64,000 bases of DNA from Rotaria sordida (taxonomy: Eukaryota > Rotifera > Eurotatoria > Philodinida > Philodinidae): assembly GCA_905250125.1 (NCBI GenBank), contig CAJNOL010001329.1:1-64000 (forward strand). Direction: 5' to 3'. Below are positions 48,334-61,600 of the stretch, in pieces (within the stretch, counting starts at the first letter, position 1; the number at the start of each line of letters is the position of its first letter). The translations under genes were made by a program, and so were the position numbers. The notes below the pieces were generated by a model that searched no databases, had not been told where the DNA came from, and was given only the letters and a program-made list of their open reading frames with translations.

Positions 48334-49148
48334 AAAATAAAAAATTCTCATGAATAGTAAAATAACAGAACAAACCCAAGTTAAACTCACCCTATCGGAT
48401 CCTAGGAGATCCGACGAAATCCGATGGTATAAAAGTATCTCTAGATACTTTATTTCCTATATTTTATTTTATTGTATTTTACCGTAATCTTTATTCAACA
48501 ATTGAATTTAGGAAGAAGGTAAAATAAACTACATCTAATCTGTTAGTTTACGGCTCGTTGTACAATTGGAAGAAAATAGTGGAGGGAGAGCGAGGTGAAA
48601 CAAGATCTAATGTTCAGATATAAATTTTACAGGATCCCATCAGATTCCTAGTATATCAGACTATCCGAAACGACATTCAATAACCTTCTATCGAATTCTT
48701 CATCATGGAATTTTTCCATAGTTAATACGATCGTTCACTGAGTCTGTACATGCAGAACATTCAGTGCCAAAATAAGCGGCATAAGAACGATATAAAATGG
48801 CATCGTAATCTGTCATACCAGAAAACAAAAGTAATAGTGAGAAAAATAGTGACCATTTTCTAGCGGATAATAGCAGCCCGTAAAATGGTATGGTAGATTA
48901 TGGTGAAGATGAATGTAGTATTTTGGGGACCGTTTCTGGCAGTCGCAACAATCGTCTTAAATGTATACAACTTCCCTTTTACTCCGTATTTTGTTGGTAT
49001 ACGTTCCGAATGTATACAAACATCGTATAGCGAAAATTAAAAAAAAACAGAAGAAACCAATACGTGTGATGTTGATGGAAGGAAATACTCATATTTCTTA
49101 TTGTAAAATTAAATTTGATTGATAAGAAACTTTTTATTTTCAGTGATT
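48334..49148. other. Upstream region of ART-TPR 2
   Basis: No gene. Contains a palindromic motif CGGATCCTAGGAGATCCG near 48395. A good splice acceptor (TTTTTATTTTCAG, ending at 49143) stands five bases before the ATG, which suggests an intron in the 5' UTR. Confidence 0.45.
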
Positions 49149-51305
49149 ATGACACAAGTATTAACATTGAATAATAAAACAACAAACATTGTTTCATCTA
49201 ATCGTTTATTATCCATAACAAAGAATGAAAATAAAGAAAGTATAACACTTATTTGGTTTGATCCAAATATTGGATCACGTGATGATATTGAACAAACAAC
49301 ACAACTTCGTCTAATTAACGATTATGTTATTATACATATTGATCTTGAACGATGTATTTCATTTATTCAATCAATTAATAAAGAAAAAATCTTTTTAATT
49401 ACATCAGGATCAGAAGCATTACATATTTTACCTCGAATTTCAACTTTTTCTCAAATTGATTCAATTTTTATTTTTTGTATGAAAAAAAATCGATATGAAT
49501 ATTTATTAAAAGAATATACAAAAATTATTGGAATATATAATAATCTTAATGATTTATGTAAATCAATTAAAGAACAAATTGATCTTATTAATAAACAAAT
49601 ACAAACATTTTCTTTTTTTAATCAACATGAAACATTAATCAAAGATTTATCTTGTATATCAACAGAATTTCTTTGGATTCAATTATTTAATTCTATTATT
49701 ACTAATCTACCACGAAATCAACAAGCAAAACGTCAAATGATTGAAATATGTAAAGAATATTATTACGGAAATACAAAAGAAATGAAAACAATTTATGAAT
49801 TTGAACGATATTATCAATCAAAAGATGCAATTTTTTGGTATTCAAAACAATCATTTATTTATAAATTAATTAATAAAGCATTAAGAATAGAAGATATTGA
49901 TTTATTATATAAATTTCGTTTTTTTATTAGTGATCTATCAGAAAATCTTCGATATGAACATGAAAAAATTTTATTATCACAAGAAAAAATTTTCGATGTT
50001 TATCGAGGTATTAAACTTACTAGAGAAGAATTTAATAAATTAAAAGAAAATCAAGGAAAATTTATTTCAATAAATGGATATTTATCCACTACTCGACAAT
50101 TATCATTAGCATTAAATTTTGCATTAAAACCAACAAAAAGAATTGATATTATATCTGTTCTTTTTCATATTCAATGTGATATAACAAAAATTGATAAAAA
50201 TATTATTTTTGCTGATATTGATCAATTTAGTGAATATCCAGGTGAACAAGAAGTTTTATTTGATTTAAATGCATGTTTTCAAATTCAATCTATTGAAGAA
50301 AATCAATCATTAAAAATAATTAAAATGAATCTTTCAAATCAAGGACAAAAACTTATAAAAGATTTTATTGAATTAAAAAAACAAGAAAATCAAGGACAAA
50401 GTATTTCAATTATTTTTGGAAGATTATTATGTGATTTAGGTCAATATGATAAATCACAAAATTATTTTCAACAATTATTTAATGATTCAAATGATGAAGA
50501 TTCTGCCTGGATTGAATTTAATATTGGTCGAGCTCTTCATCTTAAAAGACAATGGAACGAAGCTCATGAATATTATAATCGTGCATATGATCGAATGATG
50601 GAAAATCAACCAGCACGAATCAAAGATTCTGCTCATGTTCTCAATAACATTGGTAACATTCTCACTAATCAAGGAAAACACAGTGAAGCTCACGATTATC
50701 TTCAACGAGCATTAAAAATTAGAGAAGGATTTTATCCACCTGATCATGTCGAGATTGCTCATGTTCTCAACAATATGGGCAATGTTTTTGTTAATCAAGG
50801 AAAATACGATGATGCTTTCGATTATTATAAACGAGCATTGAAAATTAAACAAAAATTTTATCCATCTGATCATCCCGATATTGCTATAAGTTTCAATAAT
50901 ATTGGTAATATTCTCTCTGATCAAGGAGAGTACGATGAAGCTCTTAACCATTATCAACAAGCTTTGAAAATTGATGAGAAATTTTATCCATCTACTCATA
51001 TCAATATTGCTCAAAATCTCAATGAAATTGGTCGTATTCTCTTCGATCAAGGAAAATACAATGACGCTCTCGATTATCATCAACGAGCATTGAAAATTAG
51101 AGAGGAATTTTATTCATCTGATCATGTTGATATTGCCGATAGTTTAAATAATATTGGTATTTGTTATGAAAATCAGAAGAAACGAAAAATAGCACTTGAT
51201 TATTATCAACGTGCACTGACTATATATGAAAAGTTTCTTCCTGTTAATCATCCTAGTCGACAGAGAACTGAAAAACATATTTGTCGACTTACTCAAAGAA
51301 ACTAA
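49149..51305 (+). CDS. ART-TPR protein 2: arginine-type ADP-ribosyltransferase with kinesin-light-chain type TPRs
   Basis: Predicted mono-ADP-ribosyltransferase of 718 residues with one coding exon. Start ATG 49149 (MTQVLTLNNKT), just after a likely 5' UTR acceptor. The N-terminal domain (about 25-145: ITLIWFDPNIGSRDD, IDSIFIFCMKKN, IIGIYNNLNDLCKSI) is homologous to that of ART-TPR 1. ART signature: Arg in DVYRGIKL (about 286), STT in YLSTTRQ (about 313), and ExE in PGEQEVLF (about 365-367). Five clear 42-residue TPRs span about 490-700 (AHVLNNIGNILTNQGKHSEA, ALKIREGFYPPDHVEIA and so on), with weaker ones before. The TPR part may bind partners or targets. The DNA is very AT-rich, like its surroundings and unlike ART-TPR 1. 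I see no signal peptide, so a cytosolic role is likely; this is inference. Confidence 0.9.
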   Translation: MTQVLTLNNKTTNIVSSNRLLSITKNENKESITLIWFDPNIGSRDDIEQTTQLRLINDYVIIHIDLERCISFIQSINKEKIFLITSGSEALHILPRISTFSQIDSIFIFCMKKNRYEYLLKEYTKIIGIYNNLNDLCKSIKEQIDLINKQIQTFSFFNQHETLIKDLSCISTEFLWIQLFNSIITNLPRNQQAKRQMIEICKEYYYGNTKEMKTIYEFERYYQSKDAIFWYSKQSFIYKLINKALRIEDIDLLYKFRFFISDLSENLRYEHEKILLSQEKIFDVYRGIKLTREEFNKLKENQGKFISINGYLSTTRQLSLALNFALKPTKRIDIISVLFHIQCDITKIDKNIIFADIDQFSEYPGEQEVLFDLNACFQIQSIEENQSLKIIKMNLSNQGQKLIKDFIELKKQENQGQSISIIFGRLLCDLGQYDKSQNYFQQLFNDSNDEDSAWIEFNIGRALHLKRQWNEAHEYYNRAYDRMMENQPARIKDSAHVLNNIGNILTNQGKHSEAHDYLQRALKIREGFYPPDHVEIAHVLNNMGNVFVNQGKYDDAFDYYKRALKIKQKFYPSDHPDIAISFNNIGNILSDQGEYDEALNHYQQALKIDEKFYPSTHINIAQNLNEIGRILFDQGKYNDALDYHQRALKIREEFYSSDHVDIADSLNNIGICYENQKKRKIALDYYQRALTIYEKFLPVNHPSRQRTEKHICRLTQRN

Positions 51306-51551
51306 ACTCAATCAAATAAACTTCAATAATGATTGAAAAGTTCGAACATTTGCTTGTAATTGCCATATATTCAATATTTATTGTATCATAATTTTTAACA
51401 ATTATAAAGTTCTACATTGAATTTCACTTATCATATGTGACGAGGAAAAGAAGTATACAAAAGTTGTTATGATGATGAATTATGACGAATAATTATTTTA
51501 TTAATAAAACATTTTCTTTTACTTTATAATAAACTGTGAAAATCTACTTAG

Positions 51552-52053
51552 GGTTGACCAAAAGTTTTGATGACAGCGTTTAAAGGACCTTGTAGGATAA
51601 GGTAACCTATTGAGAAATAAAAAACTAAATATCCGATATTATAGAGCTTTTTGTGGCGCGTCAATTGATATATATTAAATCCTGTTTTCATAAGACTTTG
51701 AAGAAACTAGAGTCAATTTACTGGTCGACAACTACACATTCACATCCAAGTATGATAGGTTACTGAATATTGTGGCTCTTGGTATTAGTCGAAAATATTT
51801 TTTCTTACATACGGTTTTGGACGAACACAACCTCCTATACGTAGCATCTCCGGTTATCTTGTGGGTGTGTAGTCGTCTATCAGTAAATTGACTCTAGTTC
51901 CATTAAAGTCTTATGAAAACAGAATTTACTATATATCATTCGACGTGTCTCAAAAAGCTCTACAATATCGGATATTTGGTTTTTTATTTCTCAATAGGTT
52001 ACCTTATCTAACAAAGTCCTTTAAACGTCGTGGCCAGAACTTCTGGTCAACTC
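51552..52053. mobile_element. 500-bp palindromic element downstream of ART-TPR 2
   Basis: Arms 51552-51735 and 51861-52053 are reverse complements with scattered mismatches (GTTGACCAAAAGTTTTGATG with GTTGACCAGAAGTTCTGGCC at the ends; AAGGTAACCTATTGAGAAAT inside). The spacer is about 125 bp. The reading at 51888-52118 is an artefact of the repeat. Confidence 0.85.
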
Positions 52054-52282
52054 AAAATAAATTGAAATTTGGTCAAATCCTATGTCAAAAAAAAACCGGA
52101 TCACTTTTGGTGGTGTAAACCGTGGTAATTGTCAAAACCGCCAGTTTTAATTGACACTGGAGTTCGTTATAAATTTCATCGGTTAATCGCGGTTCACCAT
52201 TAATTTTTCCGGTGAACTATAGAAAGCAAATAGCTGCAGAATGAAAAAAAAAATGTATATGTACATGTGCGTGCCTGTCGCA

Positions 52283-52705
52283 TCAATTATTCTGTTTGCT
52301 TGTTTGTTTAGAGAAAAGAATCGATATAACGATAACGAGATTCAAATTAGTAAAAACATTTCGAGAAGAAATCAATAAATCTAAATCAGATAGTCCTTCC
52401 ATTAATATTCTCATTAATTGTTCTAAATGTTTTGTTGTTAAACGATTTCGTAGATCAGTTAATATTCTATTCATTGTACTAAAATCATGTTCTACTGTTG
52501 CTGTACATAAAAATATTTCAGCAACTAATAATAAGTGCAGATACATGTCTATTGTCATTTCATTTTTAACTAAATAAATCGAATTAATCATCATGTTTGA
52601 TCTTTTATTTAAAATTTCATAAAATAGTTTATTATCGAATGGAATATATTTCATGCAAACATCATATGTTTTAAATTTCAGTGTCGATACCATATAAACT
52701 ACCAA
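52283..52705 (-). pseudogene. hAT-family transposase remnant (C-terminal dimerisation region)
   Basis: Residues about 50-95 (LLLVAEIFLCTATVEHDFS, then TMNRILTDLRNRLTTKHLEQ) fit the hAT C-terminal dimerisation motif, where the usual sequence has A..ERxFSxMNRIKTxLRNRL. Nothing upstream on this strand resembles the DDE catalytic part or a zinc finger, so it is a 3' fragment. It may be a decayed transposon, or the last exon of a domesticated ZNF862-like gene; the former seems likelier. Confidence 0.7.
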
Positions 52706-53448
52706 ATAACTTATAACTCACGATGGATTAGTTCGAATTTAATCATGAATGATATACTTGTTGTTGCTAATGCTGGTTTTATCAGAAAAGATTTGTCTTC
52801 TTTCTCTTATAAGTCGTACTTCTTGGATCAATATGAATTTTAATCGTTAATCTTTGTCCGTTCATTATTATGTTTGTTTTAATATTGAGAAAGAAAATAA
52901 TGTTCGATTGATAATAGGTTCAAGGAAAAAATCTTAATTATCTTGAACTCCGCTTTTCTAATCAAAATATATTCTAGCCGATAGAATAAAAACTCAATAA
53001 ATTCATATGAATTTGATTTTATTGAGGCGCAGAATAATCGGCATTATGAAATATTTCAATGATGATGTTTTAATTTGCAATCATCAAATCAATGCTTAAA
53101 ATATATTGAAAGTACTTACCCTTTACTGATTCTTTCGAAATGTACAATATGAAGACTTTTTTTTTTATACAACTGATAAATCGCTTTTGAGTTGAGACCT
53201 GTGAAGCTACGGTTTTTCGCATCCAAAAATTTTTTATCTCGATAACTTACATGTCCGACAATATTATGTCGTTTAAGACCTTTCTCAATAATCATATGTG
53301 AAAGTTAATCCAGTGTTGATATTTTCTTTTTTTCTATTTCATGTAAATTTTGAAGTATGCACAGTCCTAACTATGAATACTCTGCAAAAAGAATAATTTG
53401 TGTGCGAAGACAATGCACTTTTACAGTATTATTTAAATGAATGTTGTG

Positions 53449-53703
53449 GTAACAGAAAAACTGATTTTCGAATTAGGGCTATAGAGACAAGCTTTAATAA
53501 GAAAAAGTTTCAGGTCTTGTAACTTACTTCTATCCTAACATAAGAACATCAAATTCATTAGTTGATAAAAGACAAACTATCACTATAGCTGTATGTTAGA
53601 ATAGAAAAAGCAACAGGATCTAAAACATTCACAAAAACAACGATTCTCATTAAAACTCGTTTTTATACAAAGTTTTAAGTCGAAAATCACTGTTTCTGTC
53701 ACT
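53449..53703. repeat. Short hairpin repeat
   Basis: About 53449-53560 and 53590-53703 are inverted relative to each other (GTAACAGAAAAACTGATTTTCG with GTGACAGAAACAGTGATTTTCG as reverse complement; CTAACATA/TATGTTAG). The rest of 52706-54261 is AT-rich, with no gene before the cyclin L start. Confidence 0.6.
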
Positions 53704-54261
53704 CATGACGTTCATTTAAAAAGCCCCGTAAAAATGCAGTATCTGAGTAGCAATAAGTTAAAAATCAAAGCCCAAAAACGAACCGATTTTTAAAAATTCG
53801 GTTCGTTTTCGAACTTTGTTAATAGCACGAACTCTTTTTCAGGGTATTCATAGTTCATTTAGGCGACTTTCCTCGTGAATTCTTGATCGACTTTTTTCGA
53901 ATCAGTTACATATTTATTGAATATATTAAAGCTGACAAACTTAATATAGATAACACTCTCTATTAATAAATTGTGATACACAGTTGTAATTATCCATGAT
54001 AGAGATAAACTCTAGTCAATGATACTAATAAAATCATGTAAATAAAAATGACTACATCATGTAATAAATTGTCTACTTACACAAAGCTAAATATTCATGG
54101 ATTGGTTTTAAATAAATTTACACATTAATGCAGAAAGTTTATGAAAACAAAAAAAAACAAACTTAAAAGCGACATCTATAAATAAATATCCAATATGTCA
54201 ATGAGTAAAAGAAAAATAATAAATAACAAAAGATAGTTTCATTTTATTTCATAATAAAACG

Positions 54262-56298
54262 ATGTCAGAATTTGGTCATATTGTTTTGACATTAAGTAAC
54301 GTTTTATTACCACCAGAAAAACTTTATCCAAATCCAACACCATCAACAATTGAAGGTTTACCATGGGATGTTGAATATGATTTAAGATTAATTGGTTGTG
54401 AACTTATACAAACAGCATGTTTATTATTGAAATTACCACAAGTAAATTTTGAAATATAAGGAAAAATAATTTAATCTGATATTATATTGATTTCTTTTTG
54501 TTGTTTTTTTTTAGACAGCCGTAGCAACTGGTCAAGTTTTATTTCATCGTTATTTTTATTCTTCATCATTTATTCGTCGTCCAATGGAAATAGTTGCAAT
54601 GGCTTGTACAAATCTTGCAGCTAAAATTGAAGAAAATGCTCGACGTATTCGAGATATTATTAATGTATTTCATCATATAAAACAAGTTCGATCTGGAAGG
54701 TAAATTATATTTATAATTCTATATAATATATTTCAATAGAAAAAAGATTTTTTAGTATGATTCAACCATTATTAATTGATCAAGGTTATGTTGATAAAAA
54801 AAATGAAGTTATTAAAGCTGAACGACGTTTATTAAAAGAACTTGGCTTTTGTGTTTATGTTAAACATCCACATAAGGTAATTTTATAAGATTTCTTTGAT
54901 TTTTATATATATATATTTTTTTAATTTTAATAGATGATTACAATGTATTTGAAAGTTCTTGAAAAAGAACGTGAACAAGTTTTAGTACAAACTTCTTGGT
55001 AAGTATTTTCATTTCCTTACATTTGAGCAAAAAAAAGAAACCAGTAGGAATGAGAGTCGATTGAAGATATTTTTATTTGTATAGTTGATAATGAATTGGA
55101 GTTTTGCTTTTCAGAAAAAAAAAAGAAAGTAGGGAAAAAATTTATTGATGAATATTTCATCGTATTTTTCCCTTTTTTCTTTTTCATTATTTTTGAATCT
55201 AGACTTTTTAAAATTAACTTGTTTTATTGTCTTTCGTCCAGGATTTAAATGGAATTATGCGTATATAACCTGTTGATTCAGCCGGAGTATATGCACATTT
55301 ACAACGTCGGGTCGTTTTAATCAACACTCGACTTTAACTTTTTGGATATGATCAAGTATCGGTCGGTATTTATTCTTTTAAAAATTTATTCATATGATAT
55401 TATGTTCTCTGTATTTTCTAGTTTTATCGAACACAATTTGTTTGTTATGTTTGATTTAAATTATATTAGAGATTTTGTTTTTGTTTTTCTTTTATTTTTT
55501 AGAAAATGAACAAAGCTGGAAAAAAAGAATTTTCATATTAGATTTGGTTGAAAAATAACGAGATTTTGTTTTTTTTTGTTGTTATTAGAAATAATAACAC
55601 ATGTATTAAAAGAGTTTATTCAACTATGTCCCCAATAGTTGCTGCAAAAGAATGATATTTGAAATTTTTGTGCTAGGTTTTGATTTTTAATCTAGTGGCG
55701 CCGCCACTAGACGGCAGAGTTCTCTTGAGGAAATTTATAAAGATGATCCTATAGTAGGGCTTAGCTTCCTTTTCCTGACCAAAAATCCTGATCCCGTCGC
55801 TACTTTTATTATTTTTTTCCTTTCTGCATAAAATTAAACATAGCGTGTAACAACTAGTATAGAGTTTAGCAAAATCATCCTTATTATGTAAGATAGAACT
55901 GTAAATATCATCTTTGTTTCTTCATAATTCCTACTTCCTGTTTTTTGATTTTCTTGTGTGATACATGTTGCACATTTGTATGCTAATCCGATAAAAATAT
56001 CACGTTTTGTTATTCATTGAATATTTTTACAATGCTTTTCGAATATTTTGTGTTGTGTTCAAAACTTTCGAAAATGAAAATATTTTATATTGTAAATTGT
56101 TTAGTACATATTAAAATGATGTTATTTCTAAAAAATTTTTATAAATTATAAATAGAGAAAAGAAAAATCTTTTCTTTTAGCTTTGTTCATTTCAAACATA
56201 ACAAACGAATTTCATATTTTGAGAACATATTTCTTTTTCCTAATTTACCGAAATACCGATACTTGATAGAATAGATTTTATTTGATATTGATAGATAA

Positions 56299-56335
<37 letters not shown>

Positions 56336-58399
56336 AATTTTGTGATTTCATTTTAGGAATTATATGAATGATAGTTTACGTACGGATATTTTTCTACGTT
56401 TTACTCCTGAAACAATTGCTTGTGCATGTATTGATTTAGCAGCACGAATTCTTCAAGTAAGGAGAGACAAAAAATATATGTAAGAATTTTTTATATCTAA
56501 TTTTTTAAATTAAATAGATTCCTTTACCAAAAAATCCACCATGGTATCTTATATTTGGTGCACAACCTGAAGAAATTCGTTATATTATGATTGCTATACT
56601 TCGATTATATAATCATCGACCAGTAATAGAATAAAAGATTCGATTTATATTTATTCTATTTTTGTTTTATTTTTTAGAAACCACTTGATGAACTTGAAAA
56701 AATTCTTAATACATTTCGTGAAAAACGAGAAGATGAAAGAAAAAAATTACGACCTGAATTAGGTTGTGATTCACCAGCTCAACAACCAACTATACAAATT
56801 TCTATACCATCAACAGTTATTTCTTTTTCAACACCGACTATTATTGTACAACAAGAAGGTAAACAAACAAAATAAATAAATAAATTTTTATTTTTGTTAT
56901 TTAGTACCTTCTGTGATTACAACAACTACAGACGAAATAATAAATACAATGGCAATAATAAATGGAAAGTTAACTCAAAAACTTGATCAAGGTAGTTCAC
57001 GTGAATCATCAACAGTAAATAATCATCGACATCATCATCATCGAAGAAAACGAAGTAGTTCTCCAAGCAGGTAAATTAGAATTTCTAATCTGCATACTCT
57101 TGCTAAAAGATCACTTGATGAAATCAATAAACCTGTGACACCGGGAAAGCAGTTCCTCGATTGCTAGACGAAGAATTGTCCTCAATGACTTTTGATGCCT
57201 AGAAATCTCCTAAATAATAACATTTGCAGGAAGCATTTTCATAAAATATTTCTAATTCCCGAAGGGAGTATAAACTAGGAATGTCAACGTTCCGTTCGCA
57301 AGACGGAAACTTTCTGAATTCATCGAACGAAAGGTAATTTCATAAAAATGACGATCTTTTTATAAAATTTGACCAAAGGATCGAGAGTTCAGTGACTTAA
57401 AAATGCTGCTCCGATTATATAGAGAAAAGCAAAGCTTAATAAAACTAGGGAATGACGAAAATCTTGAAAATTTTTTGGAAAAAAAATCGAGGTGCTGAGT
57501 AAAAATTTTTGTCGTTTATGAGAGATCAAATGACGGGCTATCTTTCCCTGCATTTATCCTAATTTCAGTGATTTTGATGAAAAGTGACTTTTTTTAAGGG
57601 GGAAGCCTTAAGAAAAAACCCTAACTCAAAATTTTCAGAAACCGATTACAAATTCCGATTACCTTTCCTTCGATGAATTCGGAAGGTTTCCGTCACTAGG
57701 ATCGGAACACAAAACTAACACCCCCCTAGTATAAACTATCCGCTTGAAATTTTTACTATGAATTTAACGAGAAACGTACGAAGAAAAAATTTCCCGAGGT
57801 TTTTTTTTTTGGGGATATCTTATCCTACATCTGGAAGATGATTTCAGATTCCAAAACGGGAGTTTTAGTATTCACCGACTCTCTAAATCCGAATAGATCT
57901 AAAGAATAATTCAAAGCGTAAATATTTTCTTTATTTAGATCATCATCACAATCATTATCTCGTTCTCCAATTCATCATCCTCAAAAGAAAAAGAAAATTT
58001 CTCATCGTAGTCGTTCACGATCTCGGTATACATACATAAATTCTTTTTTTTTTTTTTTGTAAGTAAATATTTTTCTATTTTAGATCATCATCACGTAAAA
58101 GACATAGACATCAAAAAGATAAACGACATCATAGTAGTCATACATCAAATAATCATCGAAAAAAAGATAAAAAACGACGATCACGTTCTTCATCACGTGA
58201 TGACAAGTAAATATATTCGAAAAATATAAATCATTATTTTCTCTCTCTTTGTTTTAGTCATTATTCTAATAATAATAATAAACATTTTCTAACAAACAAT
58301 GATACAAATAATAATATTCATCAACGTTCACATCATTATTCATTCAAACAAATAAATGGTGTTTCTTCATCATCTCATAAAAATTTCAATTTAAAATAA
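54262..58399 (+). CDS. CCNL1: Cyclin L with RS domain
   Basis: Partner of CDK11-type kinases in transcription-coupled pre-mRNA splicing; located in nuclear speckles. About 480 residues. Start ATG 54262 ([20 protein letters not shown]), the expected cyclin L N-terminus. Cyclin box 1: [77 protein letters not shown]. Cyclin box 2: [49 protein letters not shown]. The tail is His/Arg/Ser-rich ([18 protein letters not shown], then [15 protein letters not shown]), the RS domain. Introns are mostly short. One of about 1.35 kb (55000-56356) contains a 30-base poly(A), and one of about 870 bp (57071-57939) contains a hAT MITE. Only about 240 bp separate it from the next gene on the same strand. Invertebrates usually have one cyclin L, so L1 versus L2 is not meaningful. 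Confidence 0.9.
57276..57728. mobile_element. hAT-type MITE with 8-bp target-site duplication, in a cyclin L intron
   Basis: The element starts TAGGAATGT and ends ACCCCCCTA. It is flanked on both sides by the identical 8-mer GTATAAAC (57268-57275 and 57729-57736). Sub-terminal inverted repeats share TTCCG, GACGGAAAC and GAATTCATCGAA (about 57290-57330 and 57650-57695). An 8-bp duplication and TAGGG-like ends are diagnostic of hAT. 453 bp, no coding capacity. Confidence 0.85.
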
Positions 58400-58636
58400 C
58401 ATATACACAAAAAAAAAAAAAAAACAACTAGTCACTCTTCTCTATGTATAAATTTATATTCATGCGTTCTTTTTTGTTTCTTTTTCTGTAACTGTATCTT
58501 GTATGAAGAAAAAAGCAAAAATAAAGGAAAAAAAAAGACGATCAAATAATAAAATTTATACAATTTTTGTATTTTTTTTTTTCGAAAAAAAAAAAAAAAA
58601 AACATAGATTTTGTAGATGATTAGTATATTTTATTC

Positions 58637-61600
58637 ATGTCGAATTCATTAAAACGTTTAGAAATACGTTTAAAAGAACGTGAAGATGAATATATTTGTT
58701 ATAAACAATTTTATATACTTGTCGGTACATTTAATGTTAATAATCGACAAGCACCAGCAAATATTTTACTTAAAGAATGGTTTTATAAAGTAACATATAA
58801 TAATGAAGAAAATAAACAAATGTATATACCAGATATAATTGCAGTTGGTTTTCAAGAAATAGATACAAGTGGTGGTGCATATATATATGATGATAAAAGA
58901 AAAGAAGATGAATGGGAATATATGGTACGAAAAACAATTAAATCATGTTATGAGAAAAATAATGAAGAAAATATTAAATTTAAATTACTTAATCGTGTTA
59001 GATTAATGGGTAAGAATAATATTAAATTTTGACAAAGAAAATTCTATCATTAATATTGATCTTCTTGAGAAATTTCATTTACTTCTATATCAAAATATCA
59101 TACAAAATGTTTAGTAGTGTTAAACTTAAAACTTGAATTCAAGTATTCAACTATTCTAAGATACTACAGGTATCATCTGAAATGCTACAGATATCCTCTA
59201 TGATGTTACGGGCTCAAATTGGATGCTGTAGATACTGTGTTCACGGAGATGCGCATAGGTCGCTTCATACCCCTACGCCGTAATGCTGATATAGAGGGTT
59301 AGTTAGATGGCGAAAAGTGTTTTCCATCCTCTCCCCTCCCCATAAATTTGCGGCACTGATAATTGCATTGTTGAATATTTGAAGTCAAGTATTTAATTAT
59401 TCAATAATTAAACACTTGAATTTAACATGTATGAATTTGCTATTCTAAGGAGATAAATATTAGTAAAGTCTTCACAAATTTCGAAAAGTTTAGCATCAGT
59501 TGGTTTTTTTTAGGTATATTATTATTTGTTTATGTACGCTCAACTCATATATCGAAATGTACATTAATATCTCGTTCATCAGTTCCAACTGGTTTTATGG
59601 GAATTGCTGGTAATAAAGGTGGAGTTGGTATACGATTTCGTTTTTATGAAACTGATATATGTTTTGTTAATTCACATTTTGCATCGGGTGATGGACAAAC
59701 ACAACGACGTAATGATGATTATCAAACTGTTGAATCACGTATGGCTTTTACTGATGGACCTACTTATTCAATTAAAGATTATTTTTGGTATACACCAACA
59801 ACAGCTGAGAGTAGTGCTCCTAATCCTCAAAATTCATCTTTTCCTAGTCAATGGTAATATATTGTAATTGTTTGTTTAAACAAAATTCTGTTATTATTGA
59901 TTAATCAAAGTAAAGATTGATAAAATTTCTTAGAGATTATATTTTAAGAAAGAAGAATTTCCTTGTTTTGATTATCTTCAGACAATATAAATTGAATAAA
60001 CTATTTGTCATATTACATTCATCTTTGATTGTTTTCGTCAGTGCATAATATCCTTATCATTAATAAGAACGGAAAAATAAAACTATGATTTTGCAAAGAT
60101 TCTACAAGTACGATGTTACGAGCAAAAGTTGTCCGTCGATTGTCTCGTAATAGTTTTTCAAATATTCATTTGAATCTAGAATAGAGAATCTGCCCTTAGA
60201 TTAGAACACTGCTCTTACAGTTCACCGACCTTTCGACGAAAATCAGAAATATTGGAATATATCAATGAAATATTTTTATCGATCAGGAAAATATACGCTG
60301 CTAACTTCAGGGAAGATCCAATAGATTCTATTCTCCTGATTCAAAACTAAATTAATAAAATCTATGATTTATTTTCAGTTATATTTCAACATTGTTGTGA
60401 AAGTGATTCTTTTTTTGATAATATATACTTTCATGTTACTGTCACTAAAAGAGTATTAAGATTTCCTCTTCTGTACGACCAACTTAAGACATCGGAAAGG
60501 CGAACATTTATTTTTGGAAGTATAGACACATAGTACATACTACAGTAACCATAAAATTTAGGAGAGTCAACTCGATTCTTATAGGTGGACTGTTCTCACG
60601 CTCAATAAAAAGAAAACTATTAAATTTTTTGTAATTTCTTTTTGTTTATCTAAATCATTTTATAATTTAAAATTATTATTTTAGGTGGAAAATAAGTGAT
60701 CATGATATAATATTTTGGTGTGGTGATATGAATTATCGAATATCTCAACCTAATGAACAAGTTCGTAAAGCAATAAGTGAACTTTCAACTGTTCCTTTAC
60801 AAGAAAAAGATCAATTACGTTGTGAAATGAAATTAGATCATGTTTTTACTGGTTATTATGAACCAACAATTAACTTTTTACCAACATATAAATTTGATAT
60901 AAATACAGATAATTATGATACAAGTGAAAAATTACGTACACCATCATGGACTGATCGTATATTATATCGTTCAAAACGTTTAAAAGTTCTTAATGATAAT
61001 CAAAATGAATTAGAAACAATACAAACAATAAATTATTCATGTGCAACAAATATTAAATTTAGTGATCATCGTCCAGTTAGTGGTTTATATTTAGTTGTTA
61101 TTAAATATGAATGTGATGAAAAACTTTCAAATCGTATACGTGAAGAATTAATACGTGAATCTGATCGTATAGAAAATGAATTAATACCAGCAATTGAAGT
61201 TAATCCACGACCACCACAAATTATATTTAATCATATACGTTATTTAGATAAACCAAATTATTCATTAATTATTAAAAATATTGGTGAATGTACATGTGTA
61301 TGTACAATAGTACCATCATCAATATCAACATCATTTCAATATTTAACATTTAGTCCAAATCCACCATATACAATAAATATTAATCAAGAACAACATATAA
61401 ATATTAGTTTTGATGCTAAAACAAATATAAAACAAATAAGTGATATACTTATATTACATGTTGAAAATGGTGCTGATACATTTATTACATTAGATATAAC
61501 ATTAGATAATGGTCCATTTAGTTTATCATTAGATGAATATCCATCTACATTTTATGATAATGAAAATAAAAAATATATTTATACAAATGATAATAAATTT

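Noticed and set aside
46716-48390. Readings sharing W-L-x-RARRV at both ends, first suspected to be a repeated gene
   Set aside because: They come from the inverted terminal repeats of the 1.6-kb element; no splice signals or domain.
50487-51083. Minus-strand readings opposite the TPR part of ART-TPR 2
   Set aside because: Antisense shadows of the 126-bp repeats; repeated phrases mirror the TPR units.
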